Shown: positions 17,612 through 26,564 of the stretch, piece by piece
How positions within the stretch are numbered: the first letter of the stretch is position 1
Layout: every line of letters begins with the position of its first letter
Assembly: GCA_964448105.1 (NCBI GenBank)
Contig: CAYUVK010000006.1
Location: forward strand, 1 to 64,000
Origin: CAVQBP01 sp964448105
GTDB lineage: Bacteria > Bacteroidota > Ignavibacteria > Ignavibacteriales > Ignavibacteriaceae
Direction of reading: 5' to 3'
DNA length: 64,000 bases
Position numbers and translations under genes: made by a program
Notes under the pieces: generated by a model
The model's input: the letters and a program-made list of their open reading frames with translations, nothing else
Told to the model about the DNA's origin: nothing
The model's database searches: none

Positions 17612-17627
17612 CGGCATACATGTTGAA
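17612..17627 (+). promoter_or_regulatory. Candidate sigma54 (-24/-12) promoter
   Basis: CGGCATACATGTTGAA matches TGGCAC-N5-TTGCA at GGCA and TTG-A with exact spacing; the weak points are the -12 C replaced by A, and C and T in place of the first and last bases of TGGCAC. Predicted transcription starts near 17638, giving a leader of about 24 bases before the ATG at 17662. Together with the upstream repeat and the NtrC-type gene it is a coherent but untested promoter. Confidence 0.45.
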
Positions 17628-17661
17628 CAAACCATATTAAATTATTTGTGCAAAAGTAGTG

Positions 17662-18048
17662 ATGAATAGACCAAAGATATTAGTTGTAGATAGTGATAAA
17701 AATATTCTTTCAGCTTTCAGTAATTATTTAAGGAAGAAAAAATATTCAATGACCGGTGTAAATAATATTGAAGCAGGATTGAATAAAATCTATAAACAAA
17801 ATTTTAATCTTGTGATTACTGATGTTAGGATTAATTCGGAATTTGGAACAAGTTTTATCTCACAAATTAAAGAGACCCAAAATAGCTTACCAATAATTGC
17901 AATTACAAGTTATCCAGATAAAATAAAAGAATCCGATTTGAAAATTTGCGGTGCAGATTATCTTTTTATAAAACCTTTAGAACTTAGTCAGCTTGATAAA
18001 GCAATCGAAAACTGTTTAAAATCAAATTTAACAAACAAAATAATATAG
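17662..18048 (+). CDS. Stand-alone response regulator receiver protein
   Basis: About 128 residues, a single receiver domain with no output domain. ILVVDSDKN supplies the acidic site with Ser replacing the second Asp of the usual pair; VITDVRI carries the phospho-Asp (about 54), IAITSYPD the switch Thr and FIKPLELSQ the conserved Lys. GTG at 17659 directly precedes the ATG. First gene after the sigma54-like promoter and 9 bases before the cytochrome-porin gene, so it heads the respiratory operon. It may act as a phosphate sink or as a partner for the upstream kinase; a reduced metal-binding site could weaken phosphorylation. Confidence 0.85.
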   Translation: MNRPKILVVDSDKNILSAFSNYLRKKKYSMTGVNNIEAGLNKIYKQNFNLVITDVRINSEFGTSFISQIKETQNSLPIIAITSYPDKIKESDLKICGADYLFIKPLELSQLDKAIENCLKSNLTNKII

Positions 18049-18057
18049 GGTGAAAAA

Positions 18058-19437
18058 ATGGTATCAACTACTTTTATATTTTTTATAGAATCACTTTTAG
18101 GACAGAAGAAGAAGAAAATATATCTTATTCTATCCATAATTGGAATGCTCATGTTTCTGACTGCACCCAATAATTATGCTATTCCAAGCTTTGCAAGACA
18201 GACTAATTTATCATGCAATTACTGTCATTACACTTATCCTGCCCTGACCCCGTTCGGGAGGATGTTTAAACTGAACGGGTATACTATGACAAATGTTGAA
18301 ACGATCGAAGCCGTTTCACCGGATAGTGAACATACAACGCTGAAGATTCCATCGACATATTCATTTTCTGCATTTGTGAAATCTTCATACACTTCTATAA
18401 GCAAAGCAGCACCGGGTATAAAAAATAGCTTTGTTCAATCTCCCGAAGAAATAAGCTTATTTTTCTCAGGCGAAATAACTCCAAAAATAGGTGCATATGC
18501 TCAACTTACATACGGTTTAAGCGATGGAGCTATTGGGTTGGATATGCTCGATATCAGATATGCAGATCATGCAAGACTTGGAACGAAAGATCTGTTGTAT
18601 GGGATAACATTAAATAATATGCCAACTATGCAGGATGTTTGGAACACAACTCCAGCCTGGGGTTTTCCATATTATGGTTCTGAATCGGCTCCATCTCCTA
18701 CCGCCGCTACTTTAATACAATCGATGGAAGGTGTTGCAGGTTTAGGTGCTTATGCGCTGTATAATAATTTAATTTACGTGGAGGTTACGGGTTATCATTC
18801 TTCACCAGCTGGAGTTTCTTATCCGCCCGATGCCTCATGGGAAATGAATACTAAAGGAGTGTCACCATACTGGAGAATAGCACTTCAGCATAAATGGGAA
18901 AGTCAATATGTTATGGTAGGAACTTACGGCATGTCTTCAAGTATTTATCCGGCAGGAATAACCGGCTCAACAAATAAATATACGGATGTCGGCTTTGATG
19001 CTCAATATGAAAATATTGGTGATAATGGGGGTTCATGGATTTTTCATACAACATATATAACCGAGAAACAAAATCTGGATGCGACTTTTAGTGATGAAGG
19101 TTCGGCTAATGCAAGCGACAAATTAAATTATTTTAAGATCGACGGTACGTACAATTTCCCTGAGTTGGCATCACTTTCGGCAGGATTCTTCTCAGTAAGC
19201 GGTTCAAACGATGCAATTCTATATGCTCCGGGTGATGTTTCAGGAAGTCTTAACGGTGAGCCGAACAGCAGCGGTGAAATCCTTCAATTGACATTCTTAC
19301 CCTGGATGAATACTCAAATTGGAGTTCAGTACACACTATACAATAAATTCAATGGTTCCAGCAGTAACTATAATGGTTCGGGCAGAAATGCTTCCGATAA
19401 TAATACTTTGTATTTAATGGGATGGTTCGTGTTCTAA
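18058..19437 (+). CDS. Outer-membrane monoheme cytochrome-porin fusion (Cyc2-like architecture)
   Basis: 459 residues. After the hydrophobic export signal (ILSIIGMLMFLTAPNNYA) comes IPSFARQTNLSCNYCHYTYP, a single c-type heme site, then LTPFGRMFKLNGYTM, the signature of a family in which one heme domain caps an outer-membrane barrel. The remaining 400 residues are alternating amphipathic strands and end in Phe (LMGWFVF), as outer-membrane barrels do. Cyc2 of iron-oxidising bacteria has this plan and passes electrons through the outer membrane; the present protein is probably a distant relative. AGGGTG precedes the ATG by five bases, fixing the start despite a 17-residue extension ahead of the signal. 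It sits just upstream of the periplasmic cytochromes and quinone-linked complex, suggesting a transmembrane electron route. Confidence 0.8.
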   Translation: MVSTTFIFFIESLLGQKKKKIYLILSIIGMLMFLTAPNNYAIPSFARQTNLSCNYCHYTYPALTPFGRMFKLNGYTMTNVETIEAVSPDSEHTTLKIPSTYSFSAFVKSSYTSISKAAPGIKNSFVQSPEEISLFFSGEITPKIGAYAQLTYGLSDGAIGLDMLDIRYADHARLGTKDLLYGITLNNMPTMQDVWNTTPAWGFPYYGSESAPSPTAATLIQSMEGVAGLGAYALYNNLIYVEVTGYHSSPAGVSYPPDASWEMNTKGVSPYWRIALQHKWESQYVMVGTYGMSSSIYPAGITGSTNKYTDVGFDAQYENIGDNGGSWIFHTTYITEKQNLDATFSDEGSANASDKLNYFKIDGTYNFPELASLSAGFFSVSGSNDAILYAPGDVSGSLNGEPNSSGEILQLTFLPWMNTQIGVQYTLYNKFNGSSSNYNGSGRNASDNNTLYLMGWFVF

Positions 19438-19490
19438 CTGTGCGCGGATTTTATTCAAATATGATGTTAAAATTTTGGGAGTAAATAAAA

Positions 19491-19973
19491 ATGAAAATGA
19501 AAATGAATTCAATTATGACACTGTTACTTTTTAGCTCTTTTATTTTTTTCCTGGGATTTGAATTAGAAAATCCAAACGTGGTTAAATCTTTAAAAACAAA
19601 TCCTGAATTTCAACAGAAGGATAAACCTTCAAATTTAGCAGATAAAGGGATTGGTCCAATCAAAGAAATAAAGCTGGGAAGCATAGATCAAAAATTGGTT
19701 GATAAAGGAAGCTCCATATTTTATGACAAATGCGCATTATGCCATAATATTGATGATGTAAACCTGGCCCCTCCTTTACGGGGAATTAGTAAATATCTAT
19801 CACCTGAATTCATTATGAACTACTTAATGAATACAACCGAAATGCAGAAGAAAGATCCTTATATAAAAAAATTAATCCAGGAATGGAAGAAAGTGCCAAT
19901 AATGAAGGATCAGCATTTAAAGAAAAAAGATGCCAGGGCAGTACTGGAGTTTCTTAGATCATTAGACGAATAA
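19491..19973 (+). CDS. Monoheme class I cytochrome c
   Basis: 160 residues: signal (TLLLFSSFIFFLGFELE), a 60-residue linker, then one cytochrome domain with CALCH at about 80, NLAPPLRGISKYLS and a C-terminal helix ending AVLEFLRSL. NTTEMQKKDPY offers a Met ligand. Several in-frame ATGs open the gene; GGGAG lies nine bases before the first. A soluble periplasmic shuttle between the CISM complex and the cytochrome-porin is the natural reading of the order. Confidence 0.85.
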   Translation: MKMKMNSIMTLLLFSSFIFFLGFELENPNVVKSLKTNPEFQQKDKPSNLADKGIGPIKEIKLGSIDQKLVDKGSSIFYDKCALCHNIDDVNLAPPLRGISKYLSPEFIMNYLMNTTEMQKKDPYIKKLIQEWKKVPIMKDQHLKKKDARAVLEFLRSLDE

Positions 19974-19997
19974 TTAAGCCCCATACCCGTTAAACTT

Positions 19998-20015
19998 GCC
20001 TGCCGGAAGGCAGGC
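19998..20015. repeat. GC-rich hairpin (GCCTGCC-GGAA-GGCAGGC)
   Basis: A perfect 7-bp stem with a four-base loop in otherwise AT-rich DNA between two co-directional cytochrome genes, followed by TTGTTT. It could attenuate transcription within the operon or be one copy of a dispersed CCTGCCGGCAGG-type repeat; only one copy is present in this window. Confidence 0.5.
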
Positions 20016-20157
20016 TTGTTTACTCGCTTCAGAGGCTTCCAATAACTACATAAAAGTTTCACTGTAATAGTTTGAAAAAAAACATAGCAAGAAAAAGTTT
20101 AACTAACAGAAGAATTTTCGTTGTGATAATTGCAGAAATTATTGAATTAAAATCATC

Positions 20158-20670
20158 ATGAGAAATAAAATATTCATTTTAGTTTTCTTCATATTAGGTT
20201 TTGTTATTAGTCTCTTACTAATAAATGATAATTCAAAGAATGCCACGGATATCGATCCTGTGTCTTTCAGCCACTATGTCCATACCAAAGAGCATAAGAT
20301 AAAATGTGTAAATTGCCACAGGGGTGTTGAAACACAAGCGCGTGCAGAAATCCCTAATGTAAAAATTTGCAGTGTCTGTCATTCAAGGTTAATGAATCCT
20401 AAATCGGAAAAAGAAAAAAAGATTTATGAGTATGTGAAAGAAAACAAAACAATTCCCTGGAAAGTATTCTATTATGTTCCAGATTATGTTTACTTCTCTC
20501 ACAGAAGACATGTTAAGCTTGGCAAATTGGATTGTACCGCTTGTCATGGTGATATGAGAGAGCAAACTTCACCTGAACTGAAAAATTTTAGCCCGGTAAA
20601 AATGCAATTTTGTTTTCAATGCCATGAAGATAAAAAAATAACAACAGACTGCGGCAACTGCCATCATTGA
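20158..20670 (+). CDS. Pentaheme c-type cytochrome (c3/c7-like, CISM subunit)
   Basis: 170 residues with an N-terminal membrane anchor (IFILVFFILGFVISLLLI). Five CXXCH sites: CVNCH, CSVCH, CTACH, CFQCH and CGNCH, with SHYVHTKEH and SHRRHVKLGK supplying the distal His ligands typical of class III cytochromes. It is the first of four genes in the order cytochrome, molybdopterin-type, four-cluster ferredoxin and NrfD, as in the menaquinone reductase Qrc and, with fused or extra subunits, alternative complex III (ActA is pentaheme). It probably accepts or donates electrons at the periplasmic side of that complex. Confidence 0.85.
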   Translation: MRNKIFILVFFILGFVISLLLINDNSKNATDIDPVSFSHYVHTKEHKIKCVNCHRGVETQARAEIPNVKICSVCHSRLMNPKSEKEKKIYEYVKENKTIPWKVFYYVPDYVYFSHRRHVKLGKLDCTACHGDMREQTSPELKNFSPVKMQFCFQCHEDKKITTDCGNCHH

Positions 20671-20724
20671 TTTTCAAAATGCTAACGAAACTATTAAATA
20701 ATGATTAACCGGAGAATAAACTGA

Positions 20725-22989
20725 ATGGAAATTAATAGAAGGGATTTTGTGAAACTGTTTGGAGGTTCTTTATTTGGACTTGCAATCGGAGGCGGTGCCG
20801 GAGCTATGTTAAAGCTTCCTAAAAAAGCAGAACCAATTCTTTATTCCGGCCCAAGGATTGAATCCTGGAAATTGACTGCTTGTACAAAGTGTCCGGGCAG
20901 CTGCAGCCTTAGGATTCGTCTTATTGATGATCTCCCAATCCAGGCATTCGGTAATCCAAATTCTCCAATAAATGAAGGTGGAATTTGCCCGCTAGGGCTT
21001 GTGTCTGTAGCAGATTTATATCATCCTGCCCGGCTTACAAATCCTGTTAAAAAAATAAACGGTGAATTTAAACCGGTATCTTATAAAGAAGCTTATAATA
21101 TTATTTCTGATAATTTGAAGAATATTATTTCGAACAAAAGGCAGGATGATGTTTTTATTGTTGCACAAACCGAGTCAAAATTTCGAGTTGAATTGTTTCG
21201 GAAATTTTCTGATACCACTGGTTTTAAAAATCTAATAATTGATAATTTCCGTGACGGAAGCTCTTTTCCGTTTTTTAAAGCAGCAGGTAATGCCCCGGAT
21301 TTTATTGATTTTGATAAGTGCGATTATATATTAAACTTTGATGCACAGTTCACCGAGATTTCTCAAAATCCTATTTACTTTACAAGAAAGATAAATGAAT
21401 ACAGATCTAAAGGATTTAAGATTACGACTGTTCAACCAAAGTTAACACCGGGTGTTGCTAAATTAGATGAATGGATACCCCTTCAGCCTGTTTTATTTGG
21501 AAATTTTGCATTGGGAGTTGCATATGTCTTATTGAAAGATGACCAGTATGACAAAAGCTTTTTAGAGGAAAACTTTTCCGGATTTACCGATTTTAAAAAT
21601 CATGTGCTGGAAAATTATGTACCGGATAAAGTGGCAAAGTTAACAGGTATACCTGCAGAGAAAATTATTGAGATAGGCAGAGAATTTGAAAAAGCATCAT
21701 CACCTGCTGCCTATTTTGATGAGTCGGTATTGTATAATTCAAACGGGACACAAAATGCCTTTGCTATAATTGCCTTAAATGCATTAAAAGGATTTCGCAG
21801 CTTTGGTAAAATAAAGAATAGTTTTTTATCATCAGTTTTACAAAATGAAAGCCGGGAGATCAATATAACTTTTACAAATTTGATGGCTCGGCTTTCAAAA
21901 AGTAACGCTCTACAAGCTCTACTAATATCCGGAAGTAATTTTGTGTTCAATAGTCCCGATAGTGAAGCTCTGAAAAAACAATTAAGTTCCATTCCTTTTA
22001 TTGTCAGCTTCTCCTCCTTTGTAGATGAAACTTCTTCATTTGCGCATTTGATAATTCCAGACCACTGCAATTTAGAAAAGCTTGACCTGCTGCTTAACAA
22101 TTCGATGGGAGTACCTGCTGTTACCTTACAACAGCCGGTTGTTGAACCTTTTTTCAAAACTTCTGATACAGGTGATGTGCTAATATCTTTAATGAAGGAG
22201 ATTAAACCGGAAGCAAAAGTTCAATATGAAAATTATTCAGATTATATCACACAGATAGCAAAGAAAATTTACTCAGGCAGAGAAGGTATTTTTATGGATC
22301 AAAATAAGCCGACGGTGATTGAGAAAGGATTAAGGAAAATCGGGTGGCAGACCGAACAATTCGGCAGCTTTGATGATTTCTGGGACAGCCTGACGGATTC
22401 AGGAGGATGGTGGGATCCTTTTGCGGAAAAAGAACCATACAATCCCAAAATTGATTTTAAACCGGCGTTTTATAAAGAATCTTTTACGACAAAGAACTCA
22501 TTGAACTCCATACCAAAGAATAAACTACATTTAAACATCTTTAAAAGAAACTTGGACTATAAAGGGAACATGAGCATTTATCCCGTTCTTGTAGAACAGT
22601 TCGGGAGCAACTGGTCTGTCTTCTATCAACTATGGGCTGAGATAAACCCGGTGACGGCACGCAGTTTATCTCTGCGTGATAGAAGCAAAGTAATATTAAA
22701 AACTAACAAAGGAAAATTCCCGGCAGTTTTAATTTACAATCCTACTGTTGTACCGGGCAACCTGGATATTCCTTTTGGATTAGGACATACGATTCTGGGT
22801 GACACATGCGGTGTTAACCCACTAATTTTTTCAGAAAATAAAATTGATAAACCAACCGGTAAACCTTCTTTTTCCGAATCATTAATTGAGATTGAAGGTT
22901 CTTCGTTAAAAAATTCTTCGTTGGCTGAACAAGTGAAATTAAATCAAAAACAATTTGCAGAAAATCAAGTTAGGAGAGATTATGCCTAG
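20725..22989 (+). CDS. Molybdopterin oxidoreductase-family catalytic-type subunit (PsrA/QrcB/ActB-like)
   Basis: 754 residues starting with a twin-arginine signal (NRRDFVKLFGGSLFG), so it is exported folded. A canonical [4Fe-4S] site follows: CTKCPGSC and GGICPLG. The remainder has the MopB layout, with WIPLQP, a large central domain and a C-terminal domain (VYPVLVEQFGSNW-like region to GNLDIPFGLGHT). I see no obvious Cys or Sec at the usual Mo-ligand position, as in QrcB and ActB, where the subunit holds no active molybdenum; this needs an alignment. RBS GGAG precedes the ATG, and the stop overlaps the ferredoxin start (ATGCCTAG). Core subunit of the complex. Confidence 0.85.
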   Translation: MEINRRDFVKLFGGSLFGLAIGGGAGAMLKLPKKAEPILYSGPRIESWKLTACTKCPGSCSLRIRLIDDLPIQAFGNPNSPINEGGICPLGLVSVADLYHPARLTNPVKKINGEFKPVSYKEAYNIISDNLKNIISNKRQDDVFIVAQTESKFRVELFRKFSDTTGFKNLIIDNFRDGSSFPFFKAAGNAPDFIDFDKCDYILNFDAQFTEISQNPIYFTRKINEYRSKGFKITTVQPKLTPGVAKLDEWIPLQPVLFGNFALGVAYVLLKDDQYDKSFLEENFSGFTDFKNHVLENYVPDKVAKLTGIPAEKIIEIGREFEKASSPAAYFDESVLYNSNGTQNAFAIIALNALKGFRSFGKIKNSFLSSVLQNESREINITFTNLMARLSKSNALQALLISGSNFVFNSPDSEALKKQLSSIPFIVSFSSFVDETSSFAHLIIPDHCNLEKLDLLLNNSMGVPAVTLQQPVVEPFFKTSDTGDVLISLMKEIKPEAKVQYENYSDYITQIAKKIYSGREGIFMDQNKPTVIEKGLRKIGWQTEQFGSFDDFWDSLTDSGGWWDPFAEKEPYNPKIDFKPAFYKESFTTKNSLNSIPKNKLHLNIFKRNLDYKGNMSIYPVLVEQFGSNWSVFYQLWAEINPVTARSLSLRDRSKVILKTNKGKFPAVLIYNPTVVPGNLDIPFGLGHTILGDTCGVNPLIFSENKIDKPTGKPSFSESLIEIEGSSLKNSSLAEQVKLNQKQFAENQVRRDYA

Positions 22990-23671
22990 ATACGGGATGG
23001 TTATTGATCTTAATAAGTGCAATCAATGTGAAGCATGTGTTACCGCTTGCAAGCTTGAAAATAACGTTCAGATAGTTTCAAAAGAAAATGCCGAAATGGG
23101 AAGAGTTATGCAATGGATGAAAATGCTTACGACAAATCATGAGGGAAATTACCCGGAAATTAGACCTGTAAGTCTCCCAGTTTTTTGTGTCCAGTGTGAT
23201 GATCCCCCTTGTATAAAAGTATGTCCGGTAAGAGCAACTTATAAAAGAGACGACGGAATCGTTGCACAAATTTATCCTCAGTGCATAGGATGCAGGTATT
23301 GCATGGCTAACTGCCCTTACACAGTAAAAGTATTCAACTGGTATAAAGATGAACAGCCTGTTGAATATGAAAAATGCTATAACACTGATGTTTCTGTACG
23401 ACCTAAAGGTATAGTTGAGAAATGTACTTTTTGTATCCATCGATTACAAAAAGCTAAGGAAAAGTCAAAAGCTGAACATAGAAAAATGCAGGAAGAAGAT
23501 TATGTTACTGCATGTACAGAAGTATGCCCTGCCCATGCAATTCATTTTGGTGATCTGGATGATCCCAACAGTCATGTTTCCAAATTAATGAACGATTATA
23601 GAAAGTTCACGTTACAGGAAGAACTGGGAACGGAACCGAAGGTTTATTACTTGAGCGAAAAATCCCAATGA
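22982..23671 (+). CDS. Four-cluster ferredoxin-type electron-transfer subunit
   Basis: About 229 residues with four cysteine groups: CNQCEACVTACK, CVQCDDPPCIKVCP, CIGCRYCMANCP and CTFCIHRLQKA...CTEVCP, the standard DmsB/PsrB/QrcC arrangement of four cubane clusters. No signal peptide, as it is usually carried out by its Tat partner. The open frame begins at 22955, but the ATG at 22982 (AGGAGAG upstream, MPRYGMVIDLNKC) is the true start and overlaps the previous stop by eight bases. It wires the molybdopterin-family subunit to the NrfD membrane subunit. Confidence 0.93.
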   Translation: MPRYGMVIDLNKCNQCEACVTACKLENNVQIVSKENAEMGRVMQWMKMLTTNHEGNYPEIRPVSLPVFCVQCDDPPCIKVCPVRATYKRDDGIVAQIYPQCIGCRYCMANCPYTVKVFNWYKDEQPVEYEKCYNTDVSVRPKGIVEKCTFCIHRLQKAKEKSKAEHRKMQEEDYVTACTEVCPAHAIHFGDLDDPNSHVSKLMNDYRKFTLQEELGTEPKVYYLSEKSQ

Positions 23672-23710
23672 AGATTTTCGATTTATCAATACAATAATTA
23701 AGGTTTTCAG

Positions 23711-25057
23711 ATGAACAATCAAAACTTCGTTGATGAAGATGAGACATTATTTAGACCTATATATCACACCGGAAAAGGTTTCTATGCTTTTGCAGCCGCC
23801 TTAGCAGCCATAGTTTTGTTCGGCATTTTTATGTATATCCGTCAGCTCATATTCGGACTTGGAGTTACCGGAATGAACGAACCTGTAAGCTGGGGATTTT
23901 ATATAATCAGCTTTGTTTTCTTTATTGGTATTTCACATGCAGGAACACTTATATCTGCAATTCTACGATTGTCAAAAGCAGAATGGCGGAGGCCGATAAC
24001 TAGAATGGCAGAAGTGATTACTGGAATTGTCCTTTTGATTGGTGGTCTTCATCCAATTATTGACTTAGGCAGACCGGACAGGATACTTCATATATTTGAA
24101 CGTGGGCGTTTACAATCTCCGCTTCTTTGGGATGTTACCAGCATAACCGCCTATTTTACCGCTTCAACAATTTACCTTTATCTTCCATTAATTCCAGACA
24201 TTGCACTGCTAAGAGATAGAGGCGGAAGATTTCATAAGATTTATGAAATATTATCCTGGGGATACGAGGGTACCGAAAAACAAAAACATGTTCTGGAAAG
24301 AGCAATAAATATTTTGATGGTCATGGTTATTCCAATTGCAGTTTCGGTTCATACCGTAATCTCATGGATATTCTCAATGACTTTGCAGCCTGGTTGGCAC
24401 AGCACTATTTTCGGTCCTTATTTTGTTGTGGGTGCAATTTATTCAGGTATAGCTGCACTTATAATTGTTATGATTGCATTCCGGAAAGCTTACCATTTAC
24501 AAGATTATCTCAAAGAAATTCATTTTAGATATCTTGGTACGCTGCTTTTGGTCATGTCGCTGCTCTGGTTTTATTTCACATTTGCTGAATACTTAACTAC
24601 TTTTTACGGGCATGAGCCGCCGGAAATGCGTGTTTTCCTCTATAAATTCGTTGGTAATTACTCTTTCTTTTTCTGGCTTATGGTAGTTTGCAATTTTATC
24701 ATTCCTGTTGTCTTTTTAAGTAATAAAAAACTTAAGACCATTGGGGGAATTTTATTTACATCAATAGCGGTAGTACTCGGTATGTGGCTTGAAAGATTAA
24801 TTATTATTGTTCCATCTATGGCGAATCCAAGACTTCCCTATCCAACGGGAATTTATGTCCCGTCTTTAACGGAAATATCACTTCTTCTTGCTGCTACTGC
24901 TGCATTTGTTCTAGGATTTATGGGATTTTCAAAACTATTTCCTTTGGTTTCAATATGGGAGATCAAAGAGGGACGTGAACAAAGTGTAAAAACTGTATCG
25001 GAACGGTTACACGAATATTTGCCTTCAAAAGGTCATATAAGAAATGAAATTGTATGA
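23711..25057 (+). CDS. NrfD/PsrC-family quinone-interacting membrane subunit
   Basis: 448 residues with about ten membrane helices. Diagnostic blocks include EPVSWGFYIISFVFFIGIS, AEWRRPITRMAEVITG, HPIIDLGRPDR and FGPYFVVGAIYSG, which in this family line the quinone site. The subunit anchors the complex and couples quinol oxidation or quinone reduction to the periplasmic clusters. Only one NrfD is present, unlike alternative complex III which has two. AAGG precedes the ATG. Confidence 0.92.
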   Translation: MNNQNFVDEDETLFRPIYHTGKGFYAFAAALAAIVLFGIFMYIRQLIFGLGVTGMNEPVSWGFYIISFVFFIGISHAGTLISAILRLSKAEWRRPITRMAEVITGIVLLIGGLHPIIDLGRPDRILHIFERGRLQSPLLWDVTSITAYFTASTIYLYLPLIPDIALLRDRGGRFHKIYEILSWGYEGTEKQKHVLERAINILMVMVIPIAVSVHTVISWIFSMTLQPGWHSTIFGPYFVVGAIYSGIAALIIVMIAFRKAYHLQDYLKEIHFRYLGTLLLVMSLLWFYFTFAEYLTTFYGHEPPEMRVFLYKFVGNYSFFFWLMVVCNFIIPVVFLSNKKLKTIGGILFTSIAVVLGMWLERLIIIVPSMANPRLPYPTGIYVPSLTEISLLLAATAAFVLGFMGFSKLFPLVSIWEIKEGREQSVKTVSERLHEYLPSKGHIRNEIV

Positions 25058-25064
25058 GGGACTT

Positions 25065-25325
25065 ATGTTGAGTAAAATAAAAAGTATCTTCGGAAAAAAT
25101 ATTCTTATTCAAACTGTACTTTTGTCATTTTTATGGATGCTTGCATCAGGGATGACACTTCTGTTAATTAATTTAGTGCAAGTCTCCTATGAAGTTAATG
25201 ATCATCAATCTGCTTCAATTGCTATAAGTATTCTTGGAATTATTGTTTTTTGGATTTTAGCAGGCATTTTAACATATGTTTTGGTCGGATTATACAAAGG
25301 AAGAAAAAAGGAGAGTAATAAATGA
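25065..25325 (+). CDS. Small two-helix membrane protein of the complex
   Basis: 86 residues, two membrane helices (LIQTVLLSFLWMLASGMTLL and ASIAISILGIIVFWILAGIL) joined by a short polar loop, ending in a basic tail. The ATG at 25065 with GAGGGA upstream is preferred over a frame start at 25044 inside the previous gene. It overlaps the following cytochrome gene by four bases (ATGA), so translation is coupled. Not recognised as a named family; presumably an accessory subunit of the membrane complex. Confidence 0.7.
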   Translation: MLSKIKSIFGKNILIQTVLLSFLWMLASGMTLLLINLVQVSYEVNDHQSASIAISILGIIVFWILAGILTYVLVGLYKGRKKESNK

Positions 25326-26515
25326 AAATCAGAATTTTGTTTTTTATCTTCTTAATTGCTTTAATATCTACTACATTCATTTATTACGGATTTACACCAA
25401 ATATTTTTTTTCAGCAGAAGCAATCAGAGAAAAAAAATCTGCCTGAAAATCCATTAGATGGTCGATTAGTCTTTGAGGGCAAGGGTTGTATTGACTGCCA
25501 TGCAATTAATGGATTCGGTGGACATACTGCACCCGATTTCGGAACACATAATTTTTTCGGAAGTGATTATGATTTGATATCCGAAATGTGGAACCACTCG
25601 CCTAATATGTTTAAAGAAATGGAAAAAAAGAAAATTGATAATCAAAAATTTAACACCACTGATTTTGGTAATCTCCGTTACTTTCTTTATTTCCTGCGTT
25701 ACTTAGGAAGCAATGGAAATGTAAGTAAGGGGCATGAACTTTTTATTAAAATGAAATGCAGTGATTGCCATTCAGTCGGCGAAGGGAATGCGAAAAAAAT
25801 TAGGCTTGATACAATAGGAGTTTATGCTACACCTCTTTACCTGGCACAAGTAATGTGGAATCATGCTCTCAAAATGCAGAAAATGCAAAAGATTTCCGGT
25901 ATTAAAATTCCGAAATTTAAAAATAATGATTTTGCCGACCTATCGTCTTATATAGCAGAAGTTAGTACTTATGGAAAGCGGGAAAAAAATTACATGTCAC
26001 CAGGCAATCCTTTGAAAGGAGAAAAATTATTCGAAAGTAAGAAGTGCAGTTATTGCCATGTACAAAACCATATTGGACCGGATTTAACAAATTTTAATTT
26101 TAATAAGAGCGTAACGGAAATAGCCGGTATAATGTGGAATCATGCTTTAAACATGGAAGAAGTTATGAGGAAAAATAAAATTTCATGGCCTTCATTTGAG
26201 GGAGATGAAATGGCAAATCTCATTTCATACCTGTATTTTAAAAACCGGGGTGATATTAAAGGTTCCGTCGAAGAAGGCAAGCAGCTTACTCAGCAGAAAG
26301 GATGCATCAGTTGTCATAGTGCAGGTAATTCATATGATGCTCCTGATATAAATAGTATCGGACCTTTTAACAGTATGGATTATTTTTTCAGTGAATTGTG
26401 GAATCATTTGCCGTTAATGGAAAAGAATCTGTATATAAAAGGTAAATCTCTGCCGAAGCTCTTGCCTTCAGATATAAAATCGTTGTATCTTTACTTTGAC
26501 CGTAAAAACCGGTGA
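25322..26515 (+). CDS. Tetraheme cytochrome made of four tandem class I repeats
   Basis: 397 residues after a membrane anchor. Four heme sites, CIDCH, CSDCH, CSYCH and CISCH, are spaced about 90 residues apart, and each repeat then carries a WNH block: EMWNHSPNM, VMWNHALKM, IMWNHALNM and ELWNHLPLM. The Met a few residues after each WNH is a probable sixth ligand. This is four copies of one cytochrome domain in one chain, a periplasmic wire rather than a stacked multiheme of the c3 type. Translation is coupled to the preceding small membrane gene. Confidence 0.85.
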   Translation: MKIRILFFIFLIALISTTFIYYGFTPNIFFQQKQSEKKNLPENPLDGRLVFEGKGCIDCHAINGFGGHTAPDFGTHNFFGSDYDLISEMWNHSPNMFKEMEKKKIDNQKFNTTDFGNLRYFLYFLRYLGSNGNVSKGHELFIKMKCSDCHSVGEGNAKKIRLDTIGVYATPLYLAQVMWNHALKMQKMQKISGIKIPKFKNNDFADLSSYIAEVSTYGKREKNYMSPGNPLKGEKLFESKKCSYCHVQNHIGPDLTNFNFNKSVTEIAGIMWNHALNMEEVMRKNKISWPSFEGDEMANLISYLYFKNRGDIKGSVEEGKQLTQQKGCISCHSAGNSYDAPDINSIGPFNSMDYFFSELWNHLPLMEKNLYIKGKSLPKLLPSDIKSLYLYFDRKNR

Positions 26516-26564
26516 AGGCATATTTTTTTGACGCCTGACGATCATAAGTAAAGAAGTACATTTT

